7,515 bases of DNA from an uncultured Ruminococcus sp. (GTDB lineage: Bacteria; Bacillota; Clostridia; Oscillospirales; Ruminococcaceae): the NCBI GenBank assembly GCA_937910385.1, contig CALEPT010000234.1, positions 1-7,515 on the forward strand. The letters run 5' to 3'. The notes beneath the pieces are model-generated. The model was given only the letters and a program-made list of their open reading frames with translations. It was not told the origin of the DNA and did no database searches. Shown piece by piece: positions 1-7,027 of the stretch. Position numbers and translations under genes: made by a program. The first letter of the stretch is position 1. Every line of letters starts with the position of its first letter.

Positions 1-1746
1 CCTTTCGGTTTTTTCATCGGTGAGGTTCGTCGTCAGCTTGCCGTCCTCGTCCGACACCTCGACCTTCGCTTCCACCAGCTTGCCCTTTATCAGCAGACCG
101 CCGCCGAATTCCTCGACATCAAACGAGAACAGGCGCTTGTCTATCCAGTTTAAGGAAGGATTCAGGTTCAAGCCAATGTAAAATGCACCGTCTATATTGA
201 ACTCAACGCTGCCCTTGACACAGTCCTTTATTGCCGTGAATTTATCTTTATCCTTTGTGCCGTCGTATTCTGCTCCGACAGTTGTTGTAAATTCGGTTTT
301 TATTTTCGCACTTGCACTGCCCTCAATATGTATTTTCGGGTCGAGAGCAAAATTGAAACCGAACTTTATCGGTATTTTTATCTGTTTCGGAAACAGAGGC
401 AGATCGGCGTTAAATGAGGCTTTTATCGTTGCGTCGGGTGTTATCTTTGTAGTTATAGCCGCTTTCACGTATTTTTTGCCGGTTCCGTTTTTGTCAAAGC
501 AGACCTTGACCTCGCCGCCAAGATTAAACTCAACACTTCCCGATAAATTCACCTTTGAGCTGTACGACGACTCACTATCCGCCGCAGCGGTAAAGTCAGG
601 AAAAGCTTCAAGGAAATCATACTTTTTAGATGGAGATTCGTATTCCTTAAATACTACCTCACCCAATTTATAGGTTATCTTTTTCTCATAGCCGATGCTA
701 TGTGTGTTTTCGGAATTGTCAATATTCCAGTAGAGCTTGCTCTCGCTCTCTGTGTCCGACTTATTTGAACCCGATATGGCTGCCGCTTGAGGCATTGCGT
801 AGGAGAGCTCATTCTCCGCGCTGACCGATAGTGCCGCGCCCTCTACGAGCATATCCTCTGTTATCTCGGGCTCGCATATACCCGAATCTATCCTTATGAA
901 TGAGAAAATATCCTCCATTCCTGCATCAGCCGCGGTGATATACACGGTCGCGCCGTCAACAGATATCTCACCGACCTTAGCCATTATGGGCAGCTCGCCC
1001 CCATAGTACAGCGCGAAGATATCATCGACAGCAAGAGAGGTCACGTTTTCGTCCGCATTTTCAATGCCGTAAAAACCGTTTTCGTCGTCTATCATTGTGG
1101 GATTATTTACGCCCTCAACATAGGAGATAACCTTTACATTATCTTCAAAAACCGCAAAATTGCTCATGTCGTTTTCATCGAACAGGAGCACCTTTTCGCT
1201 GTCAAAATCATCGGGAGATGCAGCATAGAACTCCTGCTCTGCCTGAGTATAATAATCGCTTTCATAGACCTCGGAAAGCGGCGCAAGAGTATCGCTATCC
1301 ACTATGTATGCCTTTGCTATAAAATAGTCCTCCGGCATATCACTGAGCTCAAGTTCAACATAGCTTTCTCCCGCAGCAATTCCGGTTGAAGCGGAGGTCA
1401 CCATATCTCCCGTTATCTCGTCATACAGAGCAACGACTATTTCCGCGTTATCCTCTGAGTTAAAGCCTATGCCCGCCTTGCCATAGTCAATGTCGAGGTA
1501 CGAGACCTTGCAGGCTTCGTTCTCTTCTTCGGAATTGGCTTCACTGTCCTCTGCGTTCATCTCAGCTTCAAGAAGCTTTGCAAATGAATTTTCAGCGTCA
1601 ATTGTATAGCCGTTAGCCATATCCAAAACAGTATCGTCATACACGGTGGAGAGCTGAGCGTTACTTCCTTCCGCAACCGCCGTAAACAGCGTTGGTGACA
1701 CCGTAATTACAGCCGCTAAAATTATTGATAAGCCTTTTTTAAACAT
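1..1746 (-). CDS. Secreted beta-rich protein of unknown function (3' end beyond the window)
   Basis: I do not recognise a named family. The frame is open for 582 codons from ATG at 1744-1746 to the window edge, so the C-terminus is missing. The start is supported by TGGGGGAA 8 bases upstream and by a classical signal peptide: MFKK, then a hydrophobic core, then TAVA|E with likely cleavage after Ala25. The product should therefore be exported to the cell surface or medium. Residues 27-80 are acidic. Residues about 80-165 look like an Ig/Fn3-type beta domain (IVVALYDE, AKAYIVD). Residues about 230-290 form a second small beta region (DDIFALYYGG, SVDGATVYITAADAG). Residues about 400-560 are beta-rich, and the motif GSVEFNxxG occurs twice (403-411 and 512-520), suggesting an internal duplication. 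No catalytic motif or anchor is visible in the part present. Codons are richer in G+C than in the genes to the right, fitting resident chromosome. Coding status is near certain; function is unknown. Confidence 0.9.
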   Translation of the reverse strand, partial: MFKKGLSIILAAVITVSPTLFTAVAEGSNAQLSTVYDDTVLDMANGYTIDAENSFAKLLEAEMNAEDSEANSEEENEACKVSYLDIDYGKAGIGFNSEDNAEIVVALYDEITGDMVTSASTGIAAGESYVELELSDMPEDYFIAKAYIVDSDTLAPLSEVYESDYYTQAEQEFYAASPDDFDSEKVLLFDENDMSNFAVFEDNVKVISYVEGVNNPTMIDDENGFYGIENADENVTSLAVDDIFALYYGGELPIMAKVGEISVDGATVYITAADAGMEDIFSFIRIDSGICEPEITEDMLVEGAALSVSAENELSYAMPQAAAISGSNKSDTESESKLYWNIDNSENTHSIGYEKKITYKLGEVVFKEYESPSKKYDFLEAFPDFTAAADSESSYSSKVNLSGSVEFNLGGEVKVCFDKNGTGKKYVKAAITTKITPDATIKASFNADLPLFPKQIKIPIKFGFNFALDPKIHIEGSASAKIKTEFTTTVGAEYDGTKDKDKFTAIKDCVKGSVEFNIDGAFYIGLNLNPSLNWIDKRLFSFDVEEFGGGLLIKGKLVEAKVEVSDEDGKLTTNLTDEKTER

Positions 1747-1843
1747 TAAAAATTCCCCCAATCGTTATTTTATTGCTATTTTCAATTTTGTTCTTTATCA
1801 TTTCCTGAGTCTTCTACTATGAGCATATAAGTCCACACTTTAC

Positions 1844-1872
1844 AGGCATTTTAAAATGATCCGGAAATGCCT
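1844..1872 (-). repeat. Inverted repeat in the leader of the secreted-protein gene
   Basis: AGGCATTT (1844-1851) and AAATGCCT (1865-1872) are perfect 8-base arms around a 13-base loop. The repeat lies about 100 bases upstream of the ATG at 1746, inside the leader predicted from the promoter at 1926-1954. No T-run follows, so it is not a typical terminator. It could be an RNA hairpin affecting leader stability or a protein site. The role is unknown, and in A+T-rich DNA an 8-base pair of arms may be chance. Confidence 0.3.
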
Positions 1873-1925
1873 TGATAACGCTCCTTTCACTTAGCAGTAC
1901 ACAGAAAAATTATCGTTTGAGCCGA

Positions 1926-1954
1926 ATAATACTATCATTTTTCCGTCAGACCAA
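1926..1954 (-). promoter_or_regulatory. Candidate promoter for the secreted-protein gene
   Basis: Read on the minus strand, TTGGTC (1949-1954) is followed after 17 bases by TATTAT (1926-1931). The -10 box matches consensus at 5 of 6 positions, the -35 at only 3 of 6. It lies downstream of the tRNA terminator and would leave a leader of about 170 bases before the ATG at 1746. It is the best spaced pair I found in this gap, but it is only a pattern match. Confidence 0.3.
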
Positions 1955-2012
1955 ATATTTACTAATCTTACTTCGCTTGTATAAATGAAACATTTTCCAA
2001 GCCTGACAATCA

Positions 2013-2046
2013 AATAAAAAGCGTCTGCAACAGCAGACGCTTTTTT
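2013..2046. terminator. Bidirectional rho-independent terminator next to the tRNA-Asn end
   Basis: GCGTCTGC (2021-2028), loop AACA, and GCAGACGC (2033-2040) form a perfect 8-bp G+C-rich stem with a tetraloop. It is flanked by TTTTTT on one side (2041-2046) and by AATAAAAA on the other (2013-2020), so it has a T-tract in both directions. It begins directly after the CCA end of the tRNA fragment, as expected for the original terminator of the tRNA-Asn transcript. It also stops read-through from the defence operon into the chromosome and vice versa. Confidence 0.9.
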
Positions 2047-2105
2047 GGCTCCCCCTGCCCGGCTCGAACGGGCGACAACTCGGTTAACAGCCGAGTGCTC
2101 TACCG
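2046..2105 (-). tRNA. tRNA-Asn(GTT) 3' fragment lacking its 5' acceptor strand (probable att site)
   Basis: On the minus strand the sequence reads as the 3' four fifths of a tRNA-Asn. Part of the D arm (CGGTAGAGCA) is followed by the anticodon stem CTCGG/CCGAG around the loop CTGTTAA, with anticodon GTT (2086-2088). Then come a T arm with stem GCCCG/CGGGC and loop TTCGAGC, the acceptor 3' strand AGGGGGA, a G discriminator and an encoded CCA (2046-2048). A working gene would need TCCCCCT about 76 bases from the CCA end. The bases there (2115-2121) read TGTAAAT, and the 5' side of the D stem is also altered, so this copy cannot fold as a full tRNA. Such fragments are what tyrosine integrases leave when an element inserts in a tRNA gene and rebuilds the intact copy at its other end. 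A random deletion is the main alternative. Confidence 0.8.
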
Positions 2106-2184
2106 GTGTAGCTGATTTACAACACATCTACTCTATACATTTTTCACATTTTATTGCTTTTACCCTATCACCCACAAAAGCAAC
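2106..2184. other. Non-coding junction between the tRNA fragment and the defence operon
   Basis: These 79 A+T-rich bases separate the last tRNA-like base from the stop codon of the 465-residue gene. Under the integration model this is the terminal attP-derived arm of the element, where integrase and accessory proteins would bind. Apart from the inverted repeat at 2154-2183 I see no clear motif and no gene. Confidence 0.4.
2154..2183 (-). terminator. Weak hairpin directly after the defence operon
   Basis: TTGCTTTT (2154-2161) and AAAAGCAA (2176-2183) are perfect 8-base arms around a 14-base loop, starting two bases beyond the stop codon of the 465-residue gene. The position suits a transcript end. 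The stem is A+T-rich, however, and is followed on the minus strand by TAAAATGTG rather than a T-run, so intrinsic termination would be poor. It may instead protect the 3' end of the mRNA. The strong terminator at 2013-2046 lies a little further on. Confidence 0.3.
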
Positions 2185-3582
2185 TTACTGCTTTTTCTTT
2201 CTTCTGCGATTTCGAGATACATTCTGTGTGTGCTGATTCGGTTTTATAAACCTATCCAAACTATATTTGTTAATTAGATTTACAACAGTCTCAGATACGT
2301 TTCTCTTGCTAAAATCACATATTGGCTGCATACAGACTACTGGTCTATCAAATGCTGTTACAACGCATTCACGCAGATACATTACCAATTCCGAAGCGTA
2401 ACATATTAGATTTTCTTCAATCTCTTCACTTTGAACCAAATGTAAATATGAATTAGGATTTTTAAAGAAATAATTAAGCGACTTTTCAATGTTTCGCTCA
2501 TTTTTATCATAAATAATATAAACTGGAATCTTATTTGCAAGAACATTAAGTTGTGAACAAAAAGTGTGCGACAATATTCCACTCATATTATCAGAGCAAA
2601 TAAATATGTTGCTATACTTAGATGCTCTAGAACTATACAGATAACTAAGATACTCTCTATCATTTAACGCATATCTTCTCTGTGTAAACGCACCTATTTT
2701 TACTTCTTCAGGTGTATTATCATCAAACAGCAATTTATTTATATTCTCCGTATGCGATATTGCTGTTGGTTCAAACATTATTGGCTTGCTTTGGATTTTT
2801 TTGACTAAATCTCTATTGGTTTCAAAAAAATACTCCTGGCACGGGCGACATTCGTCCTTCAATTGATTATAAAACTTATTTTTGTATCTGTCATTATTAT
2901 CCGTTGAGAAAACAAACATCAACTCATCAGACGACTCGCTCTTATACATATATACTTCGTTTTCAACATAATGCAGCTCTGAATAAGAAATTCCAATTGT
3001 TTTATAAAGTTCATTTGTAATAGCACCACTACTAAATACGCTTTTGTTCTTTTGTTGTAGTTGATACACTTCATTAATTTCTCGAAAATGAGAATCCAGA
3101 AAACTGTTGTCAATCTGAATAACTCCTTCTAGGAAAACATCTCTTTTGTGTGTATTAGAGACTTTTACAGAATCTCCATCATATACCGAACCTGTAATCA
3201 TATCTACAATGATGTCTTTTAGATAAGTTTTTTGGATATCTATTCTCTGCCTTGTTTTCAAGGCATTTGCGCCTTTTGTTGTAATTCCCAAAGTATTCTC
3301 TGATGCATAGATGTAATTGACACCAACCATATCAACAACAGCTTCCTTAACAACACTATAGGGAACACCTAATATCCTCGCAATCTCATTTATGTCATTT
3401 ACAGAAATATCAATTAATTTCAAAATGCTTTCAAAAAAGAGATTAAGTATGGATACTTTTCTTGTAAGGCATTCTATAGTTATTTTGGTAAATGGTATAT
3501 ATATTTTTTGTGTTTTTAAGTAACGATATCCAGATATAGGTCTAGGTGTATGCCGTTTGATATCATCAATCAAATTCTTCAT
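2185..3582 (-). CDS. Winged-helix and possible PLD-like protein, candidate MkoB partner of the kinase-helicase
   Basis: The 465-residue product starts at ATG 3580-3582. GAGGG lies 7 bases upstream, and the ATG overlaps the stop of the kinase-helicase gene by one base (TAATG), so translation is probably coupled. Residues about 45-110 look like a winged helix: LFFESILKLIDI, INEIARILGV, a recognition-type helix from PYSVVKEAVV, then wing residues before TTKGANALK. Residues about 120-300 are not recognised and contain one CxxC (245-248). Residues about 315-410 show alternating strands and helices (SNIFICSDN, IPVYIIYDK, NLICYASELVMYL) that resemble the core of phospholipase D-family nucleases. No HxKxxxxD motif is present. 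The C-terminus is strongly basic (RNRRRKKKQ), suggesting nucleic-acid contact. Type I Mokosh pairs a kinase-helicase with a PLD protein, so this is a candidate MkoB. The gene is certain, the operon link strong, the PLD call tentative. Confidence 0.85.
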   Translation of the reverse strand: MKNLIDDIKRHTPRPISGYRYLKTQKIYIPFTKITIECLTRKVSILNLFFESILKLIDISVNDINEIARILGVPYSVVKEAVVDMVGVNYIYASENTLGITTKGANALKTRQRIDIQKTYLKDIIVDMITGSVYDGDSVKVSNTHKRDVFLEGVIQIDNSFLDSHFREINEVYQLQQKNKSVFSSGAITNELYKTIGISYSELHYVENEVYMYKSESSDELMFVFSTDNNDRYKNKFYNQLKDECRPCQEYFFETNRDLVKKIQSKPIMFEPTAISHTENINKLLFDDNTPEEVKIGAFTQRRYALNDREYLSYLYSSRASKYSNIFICSDNMSGILSHTFCSQLNVLANKIPVYIIYDKNERNIEKSLNYFFKNPNSYLHLVQSEEIEENLICYASELVMYLRECVVTAFDRPVVCMQPICDFSKRNVSETVVNLINKYSLDRFIKPNQHTQNVSRNRRRKKKQ

Positions 3583-6500
3583 TATAGATCCCTCGCTACA
3601 GTGATTTTACAACCATTTGTTTTACTAATGTAATCAATTATTTCAGGAAACTTGTTACCTTTTATATGAGGATTATTAAGAAAATCCAAATCGCCTACAA
3701 TAATCAGCAGGGATTGTGCTCTCGAAAGGGAAACATTTAATCTTGCTTCCGATTTCAAAAAGCCAATTCTTCTGGATTTATCACTGCTTCGAACAGTAGA
3801 ATAAATAATTATTTCTTTTTGCCCTCCTTGAAATGCATCTACAGTATCCACTTCCGTCTTTAGGAATTTAAAATTCTGTTGTCTAACCATATCTTTTATG
3901 GCAGATTTTTGTGCACGATAAGCGGTGATAACACCAACCCTGATCGATTTCGTAGCCAAAGAATCCAAGTCACGAAGTTTATTTTTAATAATATCCAATT
4001 CTGCATTATTCTTATATGTAGCGTTGTTTGCATTACCCACTTTCTTCTCATATCTCCGAGAAGGCGACAACTCTGAAGTAGTTATCCATTCAATTGCAAC
4101 ATCATCATAACAAACAATCCCTGTGTTCCGCTGTTCTTTAGGCGTACCGTTCTGAATTTCATTGTCATAAAACACCTTGCTTATAAGACTACCTATCACG
4201 GGATGCATTCTATACTGAATTGTCAGTCTCTGCTTATTGTCCTCAGAAAAATTATTATATAGCTTCTCAAAAAGGCTCTCTTTAAGGTCTTCCACATGAA
4301 TTGTTTCTTTATTTGCCTCAATGATTTCTGTATCTAGAACTGGAGGCAATTGTTTATGATCGCCAACTAAAATAATCTTTTCAGCTTTGGCAAAAGAAAC
4401 AGCCAATTCAGGATATGTAGCTTTAGCAGCTTCATCTACAATTACATAATCAAACTCAGCGTTTCGAATTACTTTATTAGAAATAAATCCCGTACAAGTA
4501 CCAGCAATAATTGTTGTGCTTTTTATTATGTACAAATCCACTTCTTCACACTGAGGCAATTGTTCTCCCCATTGCTTTTGAATTTCTAATATCTTTCGTA
4601 TTTTTTCTTTGCCGGGAGTGCTTGTCTTATTAACAAAGTCAGTTATTATTTGTTTATCAATGGTATCAGAATCAATATTTGATATAAATTGCTTCTCATA
4701 TTCCCTATAATATTCTTCAAACTCCTTATAGGTAACACCTATTTCCTTACAATAAGATTCTGCCAAGGAAGCACACTTATCCCTAACTTCTATAACCCAA
4801 TTGTCTTTAACATAATTTAAGCCGAATTCTTCTCGAATCTCATCATTAAGTTTTTCATCACGGCCTACTCGAATAAGATTCGGTCTCGCCTTGCTCTGTT
4901 GTATCAAATCATCCAACATCTTATCTACAGCCGGATGCGACTGAGAAACTAAAAGTATTTTCTTTTCAGGCAAATCCGGATAATCAACATTCATTTTTAA
5001 AATTTGTTTGATTATTTCGATAACAACATTTGTTTTTCCTGTTCCGGGAGGTCCTTGTATAATAGTAAGCGATTCTGAATTTAAAGCTTTCTCTACTGCT
5101 GCCTTTTGCGGCATATCAAGTCTTGAATTAAAAAATCTAATTTTCCCTTGTAACAAACTGCTTTTGGGCTGTGTCACACCTGCAACAATTTCCTTTAGAT
5201 TATACTGACAACTATAATTTTCTCTCTCAATACTATCCAACGCATCCAATTGGCGTTCGATATTTGTTAAATTTTCACTATAATCAAGGCATATCGTTCC
5301 TTTTACAGGTAACCCATCTGGCTTTCGTAAAAAGCGAACCTTCAAGACAACATGATCATCTACCAAACTGTCTTCATCATAATTTCCAATATATATCAGT
5401 TGCTTCTTTTTATTGCTGTTCCTCTTTTTCTCAAAAACAAATTTAGTTTCTTTAGTGTAGACTGTATCTCCTAAAAAAACACCTGTACTCAAATTGAAAC
5501 TGCATACGTTTCCTTTGATAGTATAAGAATCATATGCAAATCTCTGAACGCTATCTTCTATACTTTTCTTTGTTAACGTTAATAATTCTCGCCATGCACC
5601 ATACTTTTGTTTATATTCTGCATCAATATTATGTTTTGAGCGATATTCGTCACAATATGTATCAATAATATTTCTGATTTCTAAATTGTCATTTTTTGAT
5701 AACCTATGAATAAAATTCGGATCAGGAAAATCAAGTTTTGCAGAAATCTCACAAAACTTTTTCTTCATTATTTCCCTATTGATGGGCACAACTTTTTTCA
5801 CGTCAGCTACTACGAAAATATTTGTTTCCGCATTATAAACACATTCAAAATAAAAATTCGTCCCTAAAAACTGATACCTCTCATCATCATGATTGATATA
5901 TAATTCTAAAAAATTTGAGGGCAGAATCGTCTTCAACTCCCTGATAGCAAGGTTTTTGGGAATTAAATTTAATGCTTTAAGTTTTGAAAATTTCTCATGA
6001 TCCACCGTTAATACTGCCGTATAATTAACATCTAAAAATCTTTCGAGTATCACTGCTAAAGCGCTCTTTAATTCAGATATATCCTCATATCTTTCGTCAG
6101 GGTTTTCCGCCACAAGTTTCTTTATTATAGGCTTTAAAGCCACATCAAACCCAGACGCTTTATCAACAGTATCTTGAAAACTAGTTACAAACGGAGGCTG
6201 TTCACCAGTAAATAAATAATAAATAACCGAACCAATTGAATACAAATCGCTTTGCTCCGTTGCATTTTGACTATGTATATGCACTTCTGGTGCAGAGTAT
6301 AAATTAGTGCCCATACGAAATACTGTTGCACTATTTACCATTTGCTTAATCTTGCATATACCAAAATCAATAACTTTCACATCTCCATTATCATCAAGCA
6401 TTATATTGTTGGGATTAATATCTCTATGAATAATACCATTATAATGAGCTGTTTCTATTGCCGATAATAATTGCTTGATTATTTTGAATTTCTGCTTAGC

Positions 6501-6836
6501 TGTCAATCTAGATATGTTTGTATTTGACAAAGTTTCCCCGCTGATATATTCCAAGAATATGCAGCCTACTTTTTCCTTATCATTGGTGTTTCTATTGACA
6601 CGCAACAAATTCTTGTGTCCTAATATCTTTACAATACTATCACATGTATTAAGACTATATAATGCCTGTACTTCTCTTGAAAATATACCTTGATATAGTG
6701 GTTGATCAACACCAAATATAGTCTTACGAACATATAAATCCCCAGTGTTTTCATCTTGTACAAGATCAACTGCAGAATTTGTATCTCCTCGTCTGCTTAA
6801 ATTGCGAACTAATTTTAACTCATCATATTTTGGCAT
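3582..6836 (-). CDS. mkoA: Ser/Thr kinase-SF1 helicase fusion (UPF1/DNA2-like, COG1112), Mokosh type I MkoA-like
   Basis: The 1084-residue protein starts at ATG 6834-6836, with AGGAG 7 bases upstream. Residues about 8-265 form a eukaryote-like protein kinase: Lys38 (YVRK), Glu55 (SREV), catalytic loop HRDINPNN (137-144; Asp139, Asn144), DFG 157-159, APE 182-184, Asp197 and Arg249. Residues about 270-560 are an unassigned linker and accessory region. The helicase core follows: Q-motif Gln577, Walker A GPPGTGKT (595-602), Ia SQSHPAVD (631-638), a long charged helical insertion (about 640-795), Walker B DEAA (801-804), III GDHKQLPP (825-832), QYRMHP (874-879), V TVDAFQGGQKE (998-1008) and VI LNVSLSRA (1033-1040). 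All ATPase motifs are intact, so an active NTP-driven RNA or DNA helicase is expected. No membrane segment or signal peptide is seen; it should act in the cytoplasm. Type I Mokosh systems carry this kinase-helicase fusion beside a PLD-family gene, matching the operon here. Domain calls are secure; the system name is probable. Confidence 0.88.
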   Translation of the reverse strand: MPKYDELKLVRNLSRRGDTNSAVDLVQDENTGDLYVRKTIFGVDQPLYQGIFSREVQALYSLNTCDSIVKILGHKNLLRVNRNTNDKEKVGCIFLEYISGETLSNTNISRLTAKQKFKIIKQLLSAIETAHYNGIIHRDINPNNIMLDDNGDVKVIDFGICKIKQMVNSATVFRMGTNLYSAPEVHIHSQNATEQSDLYSIGSVIYYLFTGEQPPFVTSFQDTVDKASGFDVALKPIIKKLVAENPDERYEDISELKSALAVILERFLDVNYTAVLTVDHEKFSKLKALNLIPKNLAIRELKTILPSNFLELYINHDDERYQFLGTNFYFECVYNAETNIFVVADVKKVVPINREIMKKKFCEISAKLDFPDPNFIHRLSKNDNLEIRNIIDTYCDEYRSKHNIDAEYKQKYGAWRELLTLTKKSIEDSVQRFAYDSYTIKGNVCSFNLSTGVFLGDTVYTKETKFVFEKKRNSNKKKQLIYIGNYDEDSLVDDHVVLKVRFLRKPDGLPVKGTICLDYSENLTNIERQLDALDSIERENYSCQYNLKEIVAGVTQPKSSLLQGKIRFFNSRLDMPQKAAVEKALNSESLTIIQGPPGTGKTNVVIEIIKQILKMNVDYPDLPEKKILLVSQSHPAVDKMLDDLIQQSKARPNLIRVGRDEKLNDEIREEFGLNYVKDNWVIEVRDKCASLAESYCKEIGVTYKEFEEYYREYEKQFISNIDSDTIDKQIITDFVNKTSTPGKEKIRKILEIQKQWGEQLPQCEEVDLYIIKSTTIIAGTCTGFISNKVIRNAEFDYVIVDEAAKATYPELAVSFAKAEKIILVGDHKQLPPVLDTEIIEANKETIHVEDLKESLFEKLYNNFSEDNKQRLTIQYRMHPVIGSLISKVFYDNEIQNGTPKEQRNTGIVCYDDVAIEWITTSELSPSRRYEKKVGNANNATYKNNAELDIIKNKLRDLDSLATKSIRVGVITAYRAQKSAIKDMVRQQNFKFLKTEVDTVDAFQGGQKEIIIYSTVRSSDKSRRIGFLKSEARLNVSLSRAQSLLIIVGDLDFLNNPHIKGNKFPEIIDYISKTNGCKITVARDL

Positions 6837-6923
6837 ATTAACACTCCTTTGTACTACATTTTATTGACTCAACTTTTCTTTTTTTAATATCTCTTCATAT
6901 AAGCGCAGACGTTTTTTATAACA

Positions 6924-7009
6924 TTTATATCGCAATTTCATCTGAAATTTCGTAATTATATTATCTTACCGATGCAAGCGATTTACAAGGTTATAGTTCA
7001 TATCGCAAT
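6924..7009 (-). repeat. Direct repeat of a 13-mer flanking the operon transcription start
   Basis: TTTATATCGCAAT (6924-6936) and TTCATATCGCAAT (6997-7009), given on the plus strand, differ at one base and are 73 bases apart, close to seven helical turns. One copy lies in the spacer of the promoter at 6990-7018, the other in the transcribed leader. They could be paired sites for a regulator that loops DNA. The shared 9-mer ATATCGCAA also occurs at 7426-7434 inside coding-like sequence, so the motif may be partly chance. Confidence 0.35.
6934..6949. promoter_or_regulatory. Perfect 7+7 dyad in the operon leader, candidate operator
   Basis: AATTTCA (6934-6940), a two-base centre TC, and TGAAATT (6943-6949) form an exact inverted repeat. 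A two-base loop is too tight for a good RNA hairpin, so a dimeric DNA-binding repressor site is the more natural reading. It lies about 35-50 bases downstream of the predicted transcription start and overlaps one copy of the 13-mer repeat. No regulator gene is in the window. Confidence 0.35.
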
Positions 7010-7018
7010 ATAAGTCAA
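6990..7018 (-). promoter_or_regulatory. Sigma-A type promoter of the kinase-helicase operon
   Basis: On the minus strand TTGACT (7013-7018) is separated by exactly 17 bases from TATAAC (6990-6995), each matching consensus at 5 of 6 positions. Transcription would begin near 6983 and give a leader of about 147 bases before the ATG at 6836. The -35 box lies only 9 bases beyond the stop codon of the upstream membrane-protein frame, so the operon appears to have its own promoter. This is the best promoter-like pair in the window. Confidence 0.65.
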
Positions 7019-7027
7019 TAATACAAC

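Noticed and set aside
197..673. Open frame of 158 codons on the plus strand
   Set aside because: It lies antisense to the secreted-protein gene, whose frame is open over the whole region with a signal peptide and ribosome binding site. The plus-strand frame is a shadow.
2106..2125. Imperfect inverted repeat GTGTA...ACAAC-AC beside the tRNA fragment as an integrase core site
   Set aside because: Only GTGT/ACAC pair continuously, with mismatches inside. This is too weak to call without the matching attP or attB.
1891..2127. Open frame of 78 codons on the minus strand
   Set aside because: It runs straight through the tRNA-Asn fragment and the terminator stem, so its codons are those of RNA structures. 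No ribosome binding site precedes it.
2919..3113. Minus-strand open frame of 64 codons inside the 465-residue gene
   Set aside because: It is an out-of-frame shadow of a well-supported gene and has no recognisable features.
5171..5446. Plus-strand open frames opposite the kinase-helicase gene, including those at 5008-5208, 3879-4110 and 6475-6693
   Set aside because: All are antisense to a continuous 1084-codon gene with conserved kinase and helicase motifs. None has a convincing ribosome binding site or protein signature.
6905..6960. A second promoter nearer the kinase-helicase start (TATAAA-like boxes around 6915 and 6927)
   Set aside because: The -10-like boxes have no acceptable -35 hexamer at 16-18 bases, unlike the pair at 6990-7018. 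In A+T-rich DNA such boxes are common.
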